Shown here: positions 36,212 through 44,090 of the stretch, piece after piece
How positions within the stretch are numbered: the stretch's first letter is position 1
Layout of the letters: every line of letters begins with the position of its first letter
Assembly: GCA_934591845.1 (NCBI GenBank)
Contig: CAKTPO010000009.1
Coordinates: 1-64,000, forward strand
Length of the DNA: 64,000 nt
Direction: 5' to 3'
Source: an uncultured Oscillospiraceae bacterium
Lineage (GTDB): Bacteria; Bacillota; Clostridia; Oscillospirales; Oscillospiraceae
Made by a program: the position numbers and the translations under genes
The notes under the pieces: model-generated
Database searches by the model: none
What the model was told of the DNA's origin: nothing
What the model saw: the letters and a program-made list of their open reading frames with translations, nothing else

Positions 36212-37396
36212 GTGCATCGTTTTTTTGAAGAATTAAAGGATTTCAAAATAAAAGGCGACTGGGTATTGCTGACCCTGGCCCTGGTCACCTCCGGCTTTGG
36301 CGTGATCGTCATGGCCAGTGCCACCAACGCCTCCAAATTCGGCACCAACAACATCAAATACATCATCATTCAGCTGGCCGCTGTGGCCATTGGCGTGATG
36401 ATGTATGCCATTGTATCCTCTATTGATGCCGATACCATGTCCGAAAACCGAGTGCTACTCACGGCGTTCAACCTGTGTTTGCTGCTGCTGCTGATCCCTT
36501 TCGGTACGGACAACAATACCGGTAACAGAAGCTGGCTGAATATCCCCCTGCTGCCCTTTATGATCCAGCCTGCCGAGATTTGTAAAATCGGCTATATTCT
36601 GGTCATGGCCTCGGTGATGTCGTCACACCAAAATGACATCTCCTCCATTCCGGCGGTCATGCAGATGGTGTTCCACTTGGGTCTAATCGTGGGACTCAAC
36701 ATGGTGCTGTCGGGAGACGCGGGTGTTTCCCTGATTTTCGTATTCATCTTTATCGGCATGGCCTTTGCCGGTGGTGTCGGCATGGGTTGGTTCGCCATTG
36801 CCATTGCGGCCATGGTGCCTTTGGGCTTTATCGCCTGGCCCCTGCTTGGTACTTACCAGCAGCAGCGTATTTTGGTACTGGTAGACCCCAGCTTTGATGC
36901 CGATGGCCTGGGGGCCCGGTACCACAGTAAGATCAACCTCATGTCCCTGACCGGCGGCGGCCTGACAGGCCAGGGTCTGTTCAACGGCAACCGTACCCAG
37001 GCGGGTATGCTCTTTGCCCAGCATACGGACTACATCTTTTCCTCCGTAGGCGAGGAACTGGGCTTCTTCGGCTGCTGTGCCATTCTGATTCTGGAACTGC
37101 TGATCATTGCCCGGTGCATCCAGGTGGGCATTCGCTCCCAGGAATATATGCGGCGGCTGATCTGCTTCGGTGCCGCCTCCGCTCTGATGTTCCAGCTGAT
37201 CATTAATGTGGGCATGTGCATCGGTGTTATGCCCGTTATCGGCCTGACCCTGCCCCTGATCAGCTACGGCGGCTCCTCCACCGTTACCATTTACGCCATG
37301 CTGGGCCTGGTCTCCGGCGTTCACGCCCGACCCCAACCTCTTAGCCACGAACGCTACATTCAGCCTTTCCGCTCCTACGGATTGGCCAAACACTAA
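36212..37396 (+). CDS. RodA/FtsW/SpoVE family peptidoglycan glycosyltransferase
   Basis: A 394-residue SEDS protein with about ten transmembrane helices that polymerises lipid II with a partner penicillin-binding protein. Motifs include the NRSWLNIPLLPFMIQPAEICK loop, containing the WI-P-FQPSE-like signature, QHTDYIFSSVGEELGFFG and PLISYGGSSTV near the C-terminus. The start is the GTG at 36212, eight bases after AAAGGAG; an ATG at 36170 lies inside the promoter. It most resembles RodA, but no PBP or mre gene is adjacent. Confidence 0.9.
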   Translation: MHRFFEELKDFKIKGDWVLLTLALVTSGFGVIVMASATNASKFGTNNIKYIIIQLAAVAIGVMMYAIVSSIDADTMSENRVLLTAFNLCLLLLLIPFGTDNNTGNRSWLNIPLLPFMIQPAEICKIGYILVMASVMSSHQNDISSIPAVMQMVFHLGLIVGLNMVLSGDAGVSLIFVFIFIGMAFAGGVGMGWFAIAIAAMVPLGFIAWPLLGTYQQQRILVLVDPSFDADGLGARYHSKINLMSLTGGGLTGQGLFNGNRTQAGMLFAQHTDYIFSSVGEELGFFGCCAILILELLIIARCIQVGIRSQEYMRRLICFGAASALMFQLIINVGMCIGVMPVIGLTLPLISYGGSSTVTIYAMLGLVSGVHARPQPLSHERYIQPFRSYGLAKH

Positions 37397-37403
37397 AAGT
37401 TTT

Positions 37404-37438
37404 CCCGCTGCTGATACAACCATTGGCAGCGGGTTTTT
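37404..37438 (+). terminator. Terminator of rodA
   Basis: CCCGCTGC (37404-37411) and GCAGCGGG (37426-37433) followed by TTTTT. Confidence 0.88.
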
Positions 37439-37686
37439 GCATGGCCCCCAGGGGGTTTCCGGGGGCTTTTTGTAGGGTCTGACAAAATTGTGGCCCATAC
37501 CGGGGGTTTTGCGCCCCAAAAAGGAGCCTGGGCCTTGATTTTCTTGTGTATCTTTTACAAAAACATCCCCCCAGGGGGTTGGGAAGTCCAAGAAAAGCCC
37601 ATCCCCCCGGGGGGCTTCCGAAAGGGAATAGAATGTGATAAACTGTTGTGGCAATGAAAAAAGACACGCACGAAAGGATTTAGAAC
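37439..37686. other. Gene-free stretch with repeated C5-6/G5-6 hairpins upstream of dppA
   Basis: At least three short blocks of the form CCCCC-N-GGGGG occur (about 37444-37464, 37564-37580 and 37600-37620), some followed by T-runs. They look like stacked terminators or a G-rich structured leader. No gene is visible, and I could not place the dppA promoter with confidence. Confidence 0.5.
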
Positions 37687-39291
37687 ATGAAAAAGATGAA
37701 GACCCTGCTCTGTGCCTTGCTGGCACTGGCAATGGTTCTGAGCATGGCTGCCTGCGGCGGCTCCTCTGCTCCCATGGCTACCCAGGCCCCCAACGGCGAA
37801 ACCACCGCCGCCCAGCCTACGGAAACCACTGCCGAACCCACCACCGTGGTTTACGGCTCCAACGACTACACCCGCATCAACCCCGCCATGGATGAACACT
37901 GCGAGATCAACGTGCTGCTCTTTGACGGCCTGACCGACCACGACGGCGACAACAACATCATCCCCCGTCTGGCCAAGTCCTGGGAGTTTGACAAGGAAGC
38001 CGACACCTACACCTTCCACCTGGAAGAAAACGTCAAGTGGCACGACGGCGAGCCTTTCACTGCCGAGGACGTGAAGTTCACCATTGAAGCCATTATGGAC
38101 CCCGAAAACGGTGCGGAAAACGCCCCCAACTACGAGGACGTAGAGGAGATCACCATCGTAGACCCCTACACCATCACCTTTAAGCTGGCAGAACCCAACT
38201 ACGCCTTCCTGGAATACATGACCATGGCCATCCTGCCCAAGCACCTGCTGGAGGGTGAAAACATGCAGGAGTCTGATTACTTCCGCAAACCCATTGGCAC
38301 CGGCCCCTACATGATCACCGAATGGGACGAGGGCCAGGCCATTGTCATGGACCGGAATCCCGACTACTTTGCAGGCCCTGCCAAAATTGACCGCATCATC
38401 TTCAAAATCGTTCCCGATGACAACGCCAAGGCCCTGCAGCTGCAGTCCGGCGAGCTGACCCTGTCCCAGGTGACCCCCAAGGATGCCCAGCTGTTCAAGA
38501 ACGACCCCACCCACACCGTTTACGACGAGACCACCTCGGACTACCGGGGCATCCTGTACAACTTCTGGAACGAATACTGGCAGAAGAACGCCGACCTGAT
38601 TCCCGCCATCAACTATGCCATTGACCGTCAGGCCATTCTGGATGCGGTGGTTCTGGGCTGCGGTGAAATCGCCTACGGACCCCTGCAGAGAAATGTATAC
38701 AACGACGCCGACGTCGAACACTATGACTACAACCCCGCCAAGGCCGCAGAAATGCTTGAAAAGGCCGGCTGCACCAAGGATGCCCAGGGTTACTGGACCC
38801 GTAACGGAGAACGCATCGGCTTCGTCATCAACGCCACCCCCGGCGACCAGGTTCGTATCGATATGGCCCAGGTGGCTGCCCAGCAGCTTCAGGCCATCGG
38901 TCTGGATGTGACCGCTGCCGTCCCCGCCGGTGGCATTGACTGGGGCGGACAGGAGTGCTGCATCATCGGCTGGGGTTCTCCCTTTGATGCCGATGACCAC
39001 ACCTACAAGGTATTCGGCACCGACAAGGGGGCCAACTACTCCGGCTATTCCAACCCCCTGATCGACGAGTACCTGACCCAGGCCCGTCAGACCGATGTTC
39101 CTGAGGAGCGGGCAGCAGCTTACGCCAAGTTCCAGACCGAACTGGCCAACACCCCGGCTTTCACATTCTTCTGTTACATTGATGCCATGTATGTGGCTGA
39201 CAGCAACATTCAGGGCATTGCCACCGACACGGTTCTGGGCCACCACGGCGTGGGCATCTTCTGGAATGTCTGCGACTGGACCATCGCGTAA
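37687..39291 (+). CDS. dppA: Peptide ABC transporter substrate-binding lipoprotein (DppA/OppA-like)
   Basis: A 534-residue SBP_bac_5 lipoprotein that captures di- or oligopeptides, or nickel-type ligands, for import. The signal peptide MKKMKTLLCALLALAMVLSM ends at lipobox AAC; a Thr/Ala-rich linker (about 25-50) precedes the binding lobes. Family features include LAKSWEFDKEADTYTFHLEENVKWHDGEPF and the PIGTGPYMI segment. AAAGGA precedes the ATG. It is first in a five-gene operon and separated from the ATPases by a stem-loop that would make it the most abundant product. Confidence 0.9.
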   Translation: MKKMKTLLCALLALAMVLSMAACGGSSAPMATQAPNGETTAAQPTETTAEPTTVVYGSNDYTRINPAMDEHCEINVLLFDGLTDHDGDNNIIPRLAKSWEFDKEADTYTFHLEENVKWHDGEPFTAEDVKFTIEAIMDPENGAENAPNYEDVEEITIVDPYTITFKLAEPNYAFLEYMTMAILPKHLLEGENMQESDYFRKPIGTGPYMITEWDEGQAIVMDRNPDYFAGPAKIDRIIFKIVPDDNAKALQLQSGELTLSQVTPKDAQLFKNDPTHTVYDETTSDYRGILYNFWNEYWQKNADLIPAINYAIDRQAILDAVVLGCGEIAYGPLQRNVYNDADVEHYDYNPAKAAEMLEKAGCTKDAQGYWTRNGERIGFVINATPGDQVRIDMAQVAAQQLQAIGLDVTAAVPAGGIDWGGQECCIIGWGSPFDADDHTYKVFGTDKGANYSGYSNPLIDEYLTQARQTDVPEERAAAYAKFQTELANTPAFTFFCYIDAMYVADSNIQGIATDTVLGHHGVGIFWNVCDWTIA

Positions 39292-39305
39292 ATTCTAATT
39301 TTTGT

Positions 39306-39327
39306 AAGGGGCTGGCAACAGCCCCTT
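39306..39327 (+). terminator. Intra-operon stem-loop after dppA
   Basis: AAGGGGCTG and CAGCCCCTT form a perfect 9-bp stem with a GCAA loop. There is no T-run, so it probably stabilises the dppA message or partially terminates. Confidence 0.75.
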
Positions 39328-39353
39328 GCTTCTGTGCTGAGGGGAACCGACCT

Positions 39354-40367
39354 ATGAATGAATTATTGACCGTTAAAGACCTGCACGTATCCATCAACAG
39401 CCCCCAGGGCAAGGTGGAGGCGGTGCGGGGCGTGAATTTAGAGCTCCACCCCGGGGAAGTGCTGGCCATTGTCGGCGAGTCCGGCTGCGGAAAAAGCATG
39501 CTCTGCAAGAGCATGATGAAGCTGCTGCCCAAAAACGCCTATATTGAAAGGGGCTCCATCCTGGCAAATGGCGTGGACATTACGGACTATAAGGAGCGGG
39601 ACATGGCAAAGCTCCGTGGCAGGCTCTTTTCCATGGTGTTTCAAGACCCCATGACCTCCCTGGACCCCACCATGCCCGTAGGGGCCCAAATCGCCGAGGC
39701 GGTGCTGCTGCACAATCCCAAAATGTCCAAGGAAGAGGCCTACCGGCGGGTAATCCAGCTCATGGAGCTGGTGGGCATCCCCAGGCCCCAGGAGCGTTAC
39801 AAACTCTACCCCTATAATTTTTCCGGCGGTATGCGGCAACGGACGGTAATGGCCATTGCCCTGGCTGGAAATCCCCAGATTCTTCTGGCTGACGAACCCA
39901 CCACCGCCCTGGACGTGACCATTCAGGCCCAGATCCTGGATTTGCTGCGGGACATCCAGCAAAGTTTCAACACCGCCACCATTCTGGTCTCCCACGATTT
40001 GGGGGTGGTGGCCCGGGCGGCGGACCGGGTGGCCATTATGTATGCCGGGCGTATTGTGGAGATCGGCACGGCGGAGGAGGTCTATTATGACCCCCGGCAC
40101 CCCTACACCTGGGGCCTCATGCGGTCTCTGCCTGCACTGGCCCGGGGGAAAAAGGCCCTGTATACCATTCCCGGTATGCCCCCCTCCCTCATTGACCCGC
40201 CCAAGGGCGATGCTTTCGCCTGTCGGAATGAATACGCCCTGGCGGTGGACTACGAGGAAGCGCCTCCCATGTTCCGGATTTCGGATACCCACTACGCAGC
40301 CACCTGGCTGCTGGATCCCAGAGCGCCAAAAATCGAAAGCCCTCTGAAAGGAGGCAGCCATGTCTGA
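39354..40367 (+). CDS. dppD: Peptide ABC transporter ATP-binding protein DppD-like
   Basis: A 337-residue ATPase of the oligopeptide importer. Walker A GESGCGKSM is at ~38, the ABC signature FSGGMRQR at ~160 and Walker B ILLADEPTTALD at ~182. The C-terminal oligopeptide-specific extension (PGMPPSLIDPPKGDAFACRN), which carries Fe-S-type cysteines in some members, is partly present. GAGGGG lies upstream of the ATG. It overlaps dppF by eight bases. Confidence 0.92.
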   Translation: MNELLTVKDLHVSINSPQGKVEAVRGVNLELHPGEVLAIVGESGCGKSMLCKSMMKLLPKNAYIERGSILANGVDITDYKERDMAKLRGRLFSMVFQDPMTSLDPTMPVGAQIAEAVLLHNPKMSKEEAYRRVIQLMELVGIPRPQERYKLYPYNFSGGMRQRTVMAIALAGNPQILLADEPTTALDVTIQAQILDLLRDIQQSFNTATILVSHDLGVVARAADRVAIMYAGRIVEIGTAEEVYYDPRHPYTWGLMRSLPALARGKKALYTIPGMPPSLIDPPKGDAFACRNEYALAVDYEEAPPMFRISDTHYAATWLLDPRAPKIESPLKGGSHV

Positions 40368-41259
40368 ATCCATCGTTGAGGTTCAAAACCTGACCCATCA
40401 CTTCAAGCTCACCAAAAAAGTCTCTATTAAAGCCGTGGATCATGTTTCCTTTTCCATTCAAAAAGGAGAGATTTTCGGTCTGGTGGGAGAATCCGGCTCC
40501 GGCAAATCCACCGCCGCCCGGTGCATTATGAACATCTACAAGCCCTCGGAGGGAGAAATTTACTTTGAGGGCGTCAATACGACTGATGCCGCCGACGCCC
40601 GGAAAAACAAGCAACTCTTGCAGACCCAGCGGCAGATCATTTTTCAGGACTCCGCTTCCAGCCTGAACCAGCGGATGACCGTGGCAGAGATCATTGCCGA
40701 GCCCATGAAAATCAACCACACCAAGCCCCCCAGAGGAAGCTATCGGGCAGAAGCCGCCTTTCAGCTGTCCTACGTGGGCCTGGACGAAAGCTACCTGGAC
40801 AAATACCCCTCGGAAATGTCCGGCGGTCAGCGGCAGCGGGTGGCCATTGCTAGGGCTCTGTCCATGGAGCCGGATCTGCTGGTGGCTGACGAACCCATTG
40901 CCTCCCTGGATGTTTCCATCCAGGCCCAGATCGTAAACCTTTTTAAGCATTTGCAGCAGGAACACGGGTTCTCCATTTTGTTCATCGCCCACGATCTGGC
41001 AATGGTTGAATACCTGTGTGACCGCATTGGGGTCATGTACCGGGGGTGCCTGGTGGAGTTGGCGGAGACGGAAGAACTGTTCCGCAATCCCCTGCACCCC
41101 TACACCCAGATGCTCCTGTCTGCCATCCCCTACCCCGACCCCATTCGGGAGCGGAATCGGCCCAAACTCAACACCGAGGAGCTGCATTTTGATACGGAAG
41201 GACAGTTTCGAGAGGTTCTGCCCGGCCACTATGTTCTACAGAAGGAGGATGTCCAATGA
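40360..41259 (+). CDS. dppF: Peptide ABC transporter ATP-binding protein DppF-like
   Basis: A 299-residue second ATPase of the importer. Walker A GESGSGKSTAAR is at ~43, signature MSGGQRQR at ~153 and Walker B LLVADEPIASLD at ~173. The tail after residue 240 is short compared with DppD. AAAGGAGG precedes the ATG, and its TGA overlaps the dppB ATG by four bases. Confidence 0.92.
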   Translation: MSESIVEVQNLTHHFKLTKKVSIKAVDHVSFSIQKGEIFGLVGESGSGKSTAARCIMNIYKPSEGEIYFEGVNTTDAADARKNKQLLQTQRQIIFQDSASSLNQRMTVAEIIAEPMKINHTKPPRGSYRAEAAFQLSYVGLDESYLDKYPSEMSGGQRQRVAIARALSMEPDLLVADEPIASLDVSIQAQIVNLFKHLQQEHGFSILFIAHDLAMVEYLCDRIGVMYRGCLVELAETEELFRNPLHPYTQMLLSAIPYPDPIRERNRPKLNTEELHFDTEGQFREVLPGHYVLQKEDVQ

Positions 41260-42266
41260 ACTTCCAGAAAAACCGCCTGGCCTATTACGGGAAGAAATTG
41301 GCCATTTTCCTGGTCAGTGTGTTTTTGGTGTCTCTTTCCGTGTTTGTCATTTCCCGGCTGACCCCTACGGACCCCTTGCAGGCCTACTACGGGGAGCGGA
41401 CGGAGAAAATGAGCGTAGAGGAAAAGAACTGGGCCCGGGAAAAGCTGGGGCTCAACGACCCCATTCCCACCCAGTATGTCCGGTGGCTGCGGAATGCCAT
41501 GAAAGGCGAGTTTGGCATTTCCTATAAGTACAAGCAGCCCGTGACCCAGGTCATTGCCAAGCGCATCAACAACACCCTGATCTTAGGCGGCGTGGGCTTC
41601 ATCCTGATTTTTGTAGGCTCATTGCTTCTGGGCATTCTGTGTGCCTGGAATGAGGACGGGTGGCTGGATAAGGTTTTGTGCAAAATCGGCACCGTTTCCA
41701 GCTGTATCCCGGAATTCTGGTTTGCCCTGGTGCTGATCCTCCTTTTCTGCGTGCAGCTCAAGTGGCTTCCCAGTTCCGGGGCCTACGCCACCGGCAAGGC
41801 CAACGACATTGGAGACCGGATCATCCATCTGATTCTGCCCCTGTTTGTGGTGATGATCGGCCACCTGTGGTACTACGCCTACATGATCCGCAACAAGCTG
41901 CTGGAAGAAATCCGGGCGGACTATGTGCTTTTGTGCAAGGCCAAGGGCATGAGCAAACGGCAGATCATGTTCCGGCACTGCATCCGCAATATCATGCCCA
42001 CCTATATTAGCATTATGGCCATTTCCGTCCCCCACATTCTGGGCGGCACCTACATTGTGGAAACCGTGTTCTCCTACCCGGGCATTGGCACCCTGTCCTA
42101 TGAATCCGCCCGGTATGCGGACTACAATATGCTGATGATCCTTTGCATGATGACGGGTATCACCGTGATTTTCTGCAATATGATCGGCCAAATCATCAAC
42201 GAACACATTGACCCCAGAGTAAAGGCCAATGAAACAAATGAGCTGTCGGAGGTGAGCAAATCATGA
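41256..42266 (+). CDS. dppB: Peptide ABC transporter permease DppB-like
   Basis: A 336-residue membrane permease with six predicted helices. The family's N-terminal helix and long periplasmic loop (TPTDPLQAYYGERTEKMS) are present, and the EAA coupling motif lies around EIRADYVLLCKAKGMSKRQIMFRH (~220-245). Both ends overlap their neighbours by four bases. Confidence 0.92.
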   Translation: MNFQKNRLAYYGKKLAIFLVSVFLVSLSVFVISRLTPTDPLQAYYGERTEKMSVEEKNWAREKLGLNDPIPTQYVRWLRNAMKGEFGISYKYKQPVTQVIAKRINNTLILGGVGFILIFVGSLLLGILCAWNEDGWLDKVLCKIGTVSSCIPEFWFALVLILLFCVQLKWLPSSGAYATGKANDIGDRIIHLILPLFVVMIGHLWYYAYMIRNKLLEEIRADYVLLCKAKGMSKRQIMFRHCIRNIMPTYISIMAISVPHILGGTYIVETVFSYPGIGTLSYESARYADYNMLMILCMMTGITVIFCNMIGQIINEHIDPRVKANETNELSEVSKS

Positions 42267-43144
42267 CCCAGGAATCCTTTGCCCTGGTGGGCATTCGACC
42301 GGAGGAACAGAAAACCCGGAAGGCCCGAAAAAAATCGGATTTTCCCCTGGTTTCCGGTGTGATTCTGGCGGTGATCGTCCTGGGCTGTCTCTTTGCCGGC
42401 ATCATTGCCAGGAAAGACCCGGCTTATCTGGACCTTATGAACTACGCCAAAGCCCCCAACCGGGAGTTCCTGTTCGGCACCGACACCCTGGGCCGGGATA
42501 TTTTCTCCTGCATCTGGCACGGGGGCCGGGTGTCTCTGGCCATCGGCTTTCTGGCGACTGCCATTTCCACGGTGATCGCCGTGGTCTTTGGGGCCATCAG
42601 CGGAGCGGCCTCGGATGCAGTGGATACCCTGCTCATGCGGCTGACGGAAATCTTTCTCAGCATTCCGGGGCTGCTGCTGATTTTGTTTTTGCAGGCCATC
42701 TGGGGCAAGCCCACGGTGCTGTCCATTTCCGTGATCATCGGCATTACCAGCTGGTTTTCCATTGCCAAGGTGGTTCGTACCGAGGTGCGGCAGATCCGGA
42801 ACTCCGAATATGTCATCGCCTCCCGGTGCATGGGCGGCGGGTTCTTCCACATTCTGCTTCGGCATCTGGCCCCCAACTTCCTGTCTGCCATTATGTTTAT
42901 GGTGGTAATGAACGTCCGGGGCGCCATTGTCTCCGAGTCCACTTTGAGCTTTATGGGCATGGGTCTTCCCCTGGAAGTCATTTCCTGGGGCAGTATGCTC
43001 TCCCTTTCCGAGCGGGCCTTGATGACCAAAGCCTGGTGGATGATTCTGATCCCCGGAGCCTTTCTGGTCACGCTGCTGGTGTGCCTGACAAACATCGGCT
43101 CCTGGCTGAGAAAAAGTGCCAACCGGAAAGAAAGCAACCTGTAA
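42263..43144 (+). CDS. dppC: Peptide ABC transporter permease DppC-like
   Basis: A 293-residue second permease. The N-terminal OppC-type helix at ~28-50, the FGTDTLGRDIFSCIWHGGRVSL signature at ~71-92 and an EAA loop (QIRNSEYVIASRCMGGGFFHILLRH, ~172-196) are visible. It is last in the operon and is followed by a strong terminator. Confidence 0.92.
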   Translation: MTQESFALVGIRPEEQKTRKARKKSDFPLVSGVILAVIVLGCLFAGIIARKDPAYLDLMNYAKAPNREFLFGTDTLGRDIFSCIWHGGRVSLAIGFLATAISTVIAVVFGAISGAASDAVDTLLMRLTEIFLSIPGLLLILFLQAIWGKPTVLSISVIIGITSWFSIAKVVRTEVRQIRNSEYVIASRCMGGGFFHILLRHLAPNFLSAIMFMVVMNVRGAIVSESTLSFMGMGLPLEVISWGSMLSLSERALMTKAWWMILIPGAFLVTLLVCLTNIGSWLRKSANRKESNL

Positions 43145-43207
43145 AAGGTTCCGAGAAAAGTATGGGCAACTGCCCCGTTTTGGGGCCGCAAAAGCTTTTA
43201 ATACTAC

Positions 43208-43250
43208 AAAAAACCGGGCTTCCCTTTGATTTGGGGAGGCCCGGTTTTTT
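43208..43250 (+). terminator. Terminator of the dpp operon
   Basis: AAAAAACCGGGC and GCCCGGTTTTTT arms with an additional TCCC/GGGA inner stem, followed by a T-run. Confidence 0.9.
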
Positions 43251-43268
43251 GGGGCTGCAAGGCGTTGA

Positions 43269-43316
43269 AAACTATATATTGTGGTCAAAATTGAAATCGA
43301 CCACAACATCTTGTGT
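43269..43316 (+). promoter_or_regulatory. Pair of NrdR boxes
   Basis: AAACTATATATTGTGG (43269-43284) matches the known NrdR box ACACWATATATWGTGT at 14 of 16 positions. CCACAACATCTTGTGT (43301-43316) matches at about 13. Their starts are 32 bp apart, the three-turn spacing typical of NrdR operators, and they lie just upstream of the -35 element of nrdG. Confidence 0.82.
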
Positions 43317-43324
43317 TTTAAGGC

Positions 43325-43353
43325 TTGACAGAAGCCCCAGTCTATACTATACT
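43325..43353 (+). promoter_or_regulatory. Consensus promoter of nrdG-nrdD-trxB
   Basis: TTGACA (43325-43330) and TATACT (43348-43353) with a 17-bp spacer, nine bases after the second NrdR box. Confidence 0.88.
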
Positions 43354-43385
43354 TGGTGTCAGAAACGCCGAAGGAGGGACCGCAC

Positions 43386-44075
43386 ATGCGCATTGGCGGA
43401 CTGCAAAAAATGACCCTGTTGGACTACCCCGGGAAGGTGGCCTGTACGGTTTTTTTGACGGGCTGCAACCTGCGCTGCCCCTATTGTCACAACCCCTCCC
43501 TGGTGCTGCCGGGCTGCGCTATTCAGGAGCTTTCGGTGGAGGATCTGCTGGACTTCCTGAAAACCAGAATTAAAAAGCTGGATGGGGTCTGTGTCACCGG
43601 CGGGGAACCCACCATTCAGGAAAAACTTCCGGAATTTTTGGAGCAGCTGCACCGGCTGGGCTTTCTTGTAAAGCTGGATACCAACGGTACAAACCCCAAA
43701 ATGCTGGAAGCACTTCTTGATGCCGGACTTCTGGACTACGTGGCCATGGACATCAAAAACAGCCCCGGCCTGTATGAAAAAACCTGCGGCGGCAGGGATG
43801 TTTTCGGGGCGGTGGAGGAAAGTGCCGGACTGCTTTTAAGGGGAAGCGTTGACTATGAGTTCCGCACCACGGTCTGCGCCCCCCTCCACACCCCCGAAAG
43901 CCTGGCAGACATTGGCCGTTGGCTCCAAGGTGCCCGGCGGTATTTCCTGCAGCCCTTTGAAAATCCTGGGGCCTTGGTTGGCAGCGGTGTCACAGCCCTG
44001 TCTGAGGAGGAACTGCTGGGGCTGCGAGAAGCAGTGCTACCATATATTCCGAATACACAAATTCGCGGACGATAG
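43386..44075 (+). CDS. nrdG: Anaerobic ribonucleoside-triphosphate reductase activating protein
   Basis: A 229-residue radical SAM activase that generates the glycyl radical on NrdD using S-adenosylmethionine and a 4Fe-4S cluster. The cluster motif CNLRCPYC is at ~25-32, preceded by KMTLLDYPGKVACTVFLTG, the signature of the NrdG2/YjjW-type group. The ATG at 43386 follows GGAGGG by about eight bases; an in-frame upstream start would overlap the -10 element. nrdD follows after 15 bases. Confidence 0.92.
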   Translation: MRIGGLQKMTLLDYPGKVACTVFLTGCNLRCPYCHNPSLVLPGCAIQELSVEDLLDFLKTRIKKLDGVCVTGGEPTIQEKLPEFLEQLHRLGFLVKLDTNGTNPKMLEALLDAGLLDYVAMDIKNSPGLYEKTCGGRDVFGAVEESAGLLLRGSVDYEFRTTVCAPLHTPESLADIGRWLQGARRYFLQPFENPGALVGSGVTALSEEELLGLREAVLPYIPNTQIRGR

Positions 44076-44090
44076 GAAGGAGAACATTCT

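Noticed and set aside
37555..39246. A 563-codon minus-strand frame across dppA.
   Set aside because: Antisense to a clear DppA lipoprotein, with repetitive Val/Gly/His translation.
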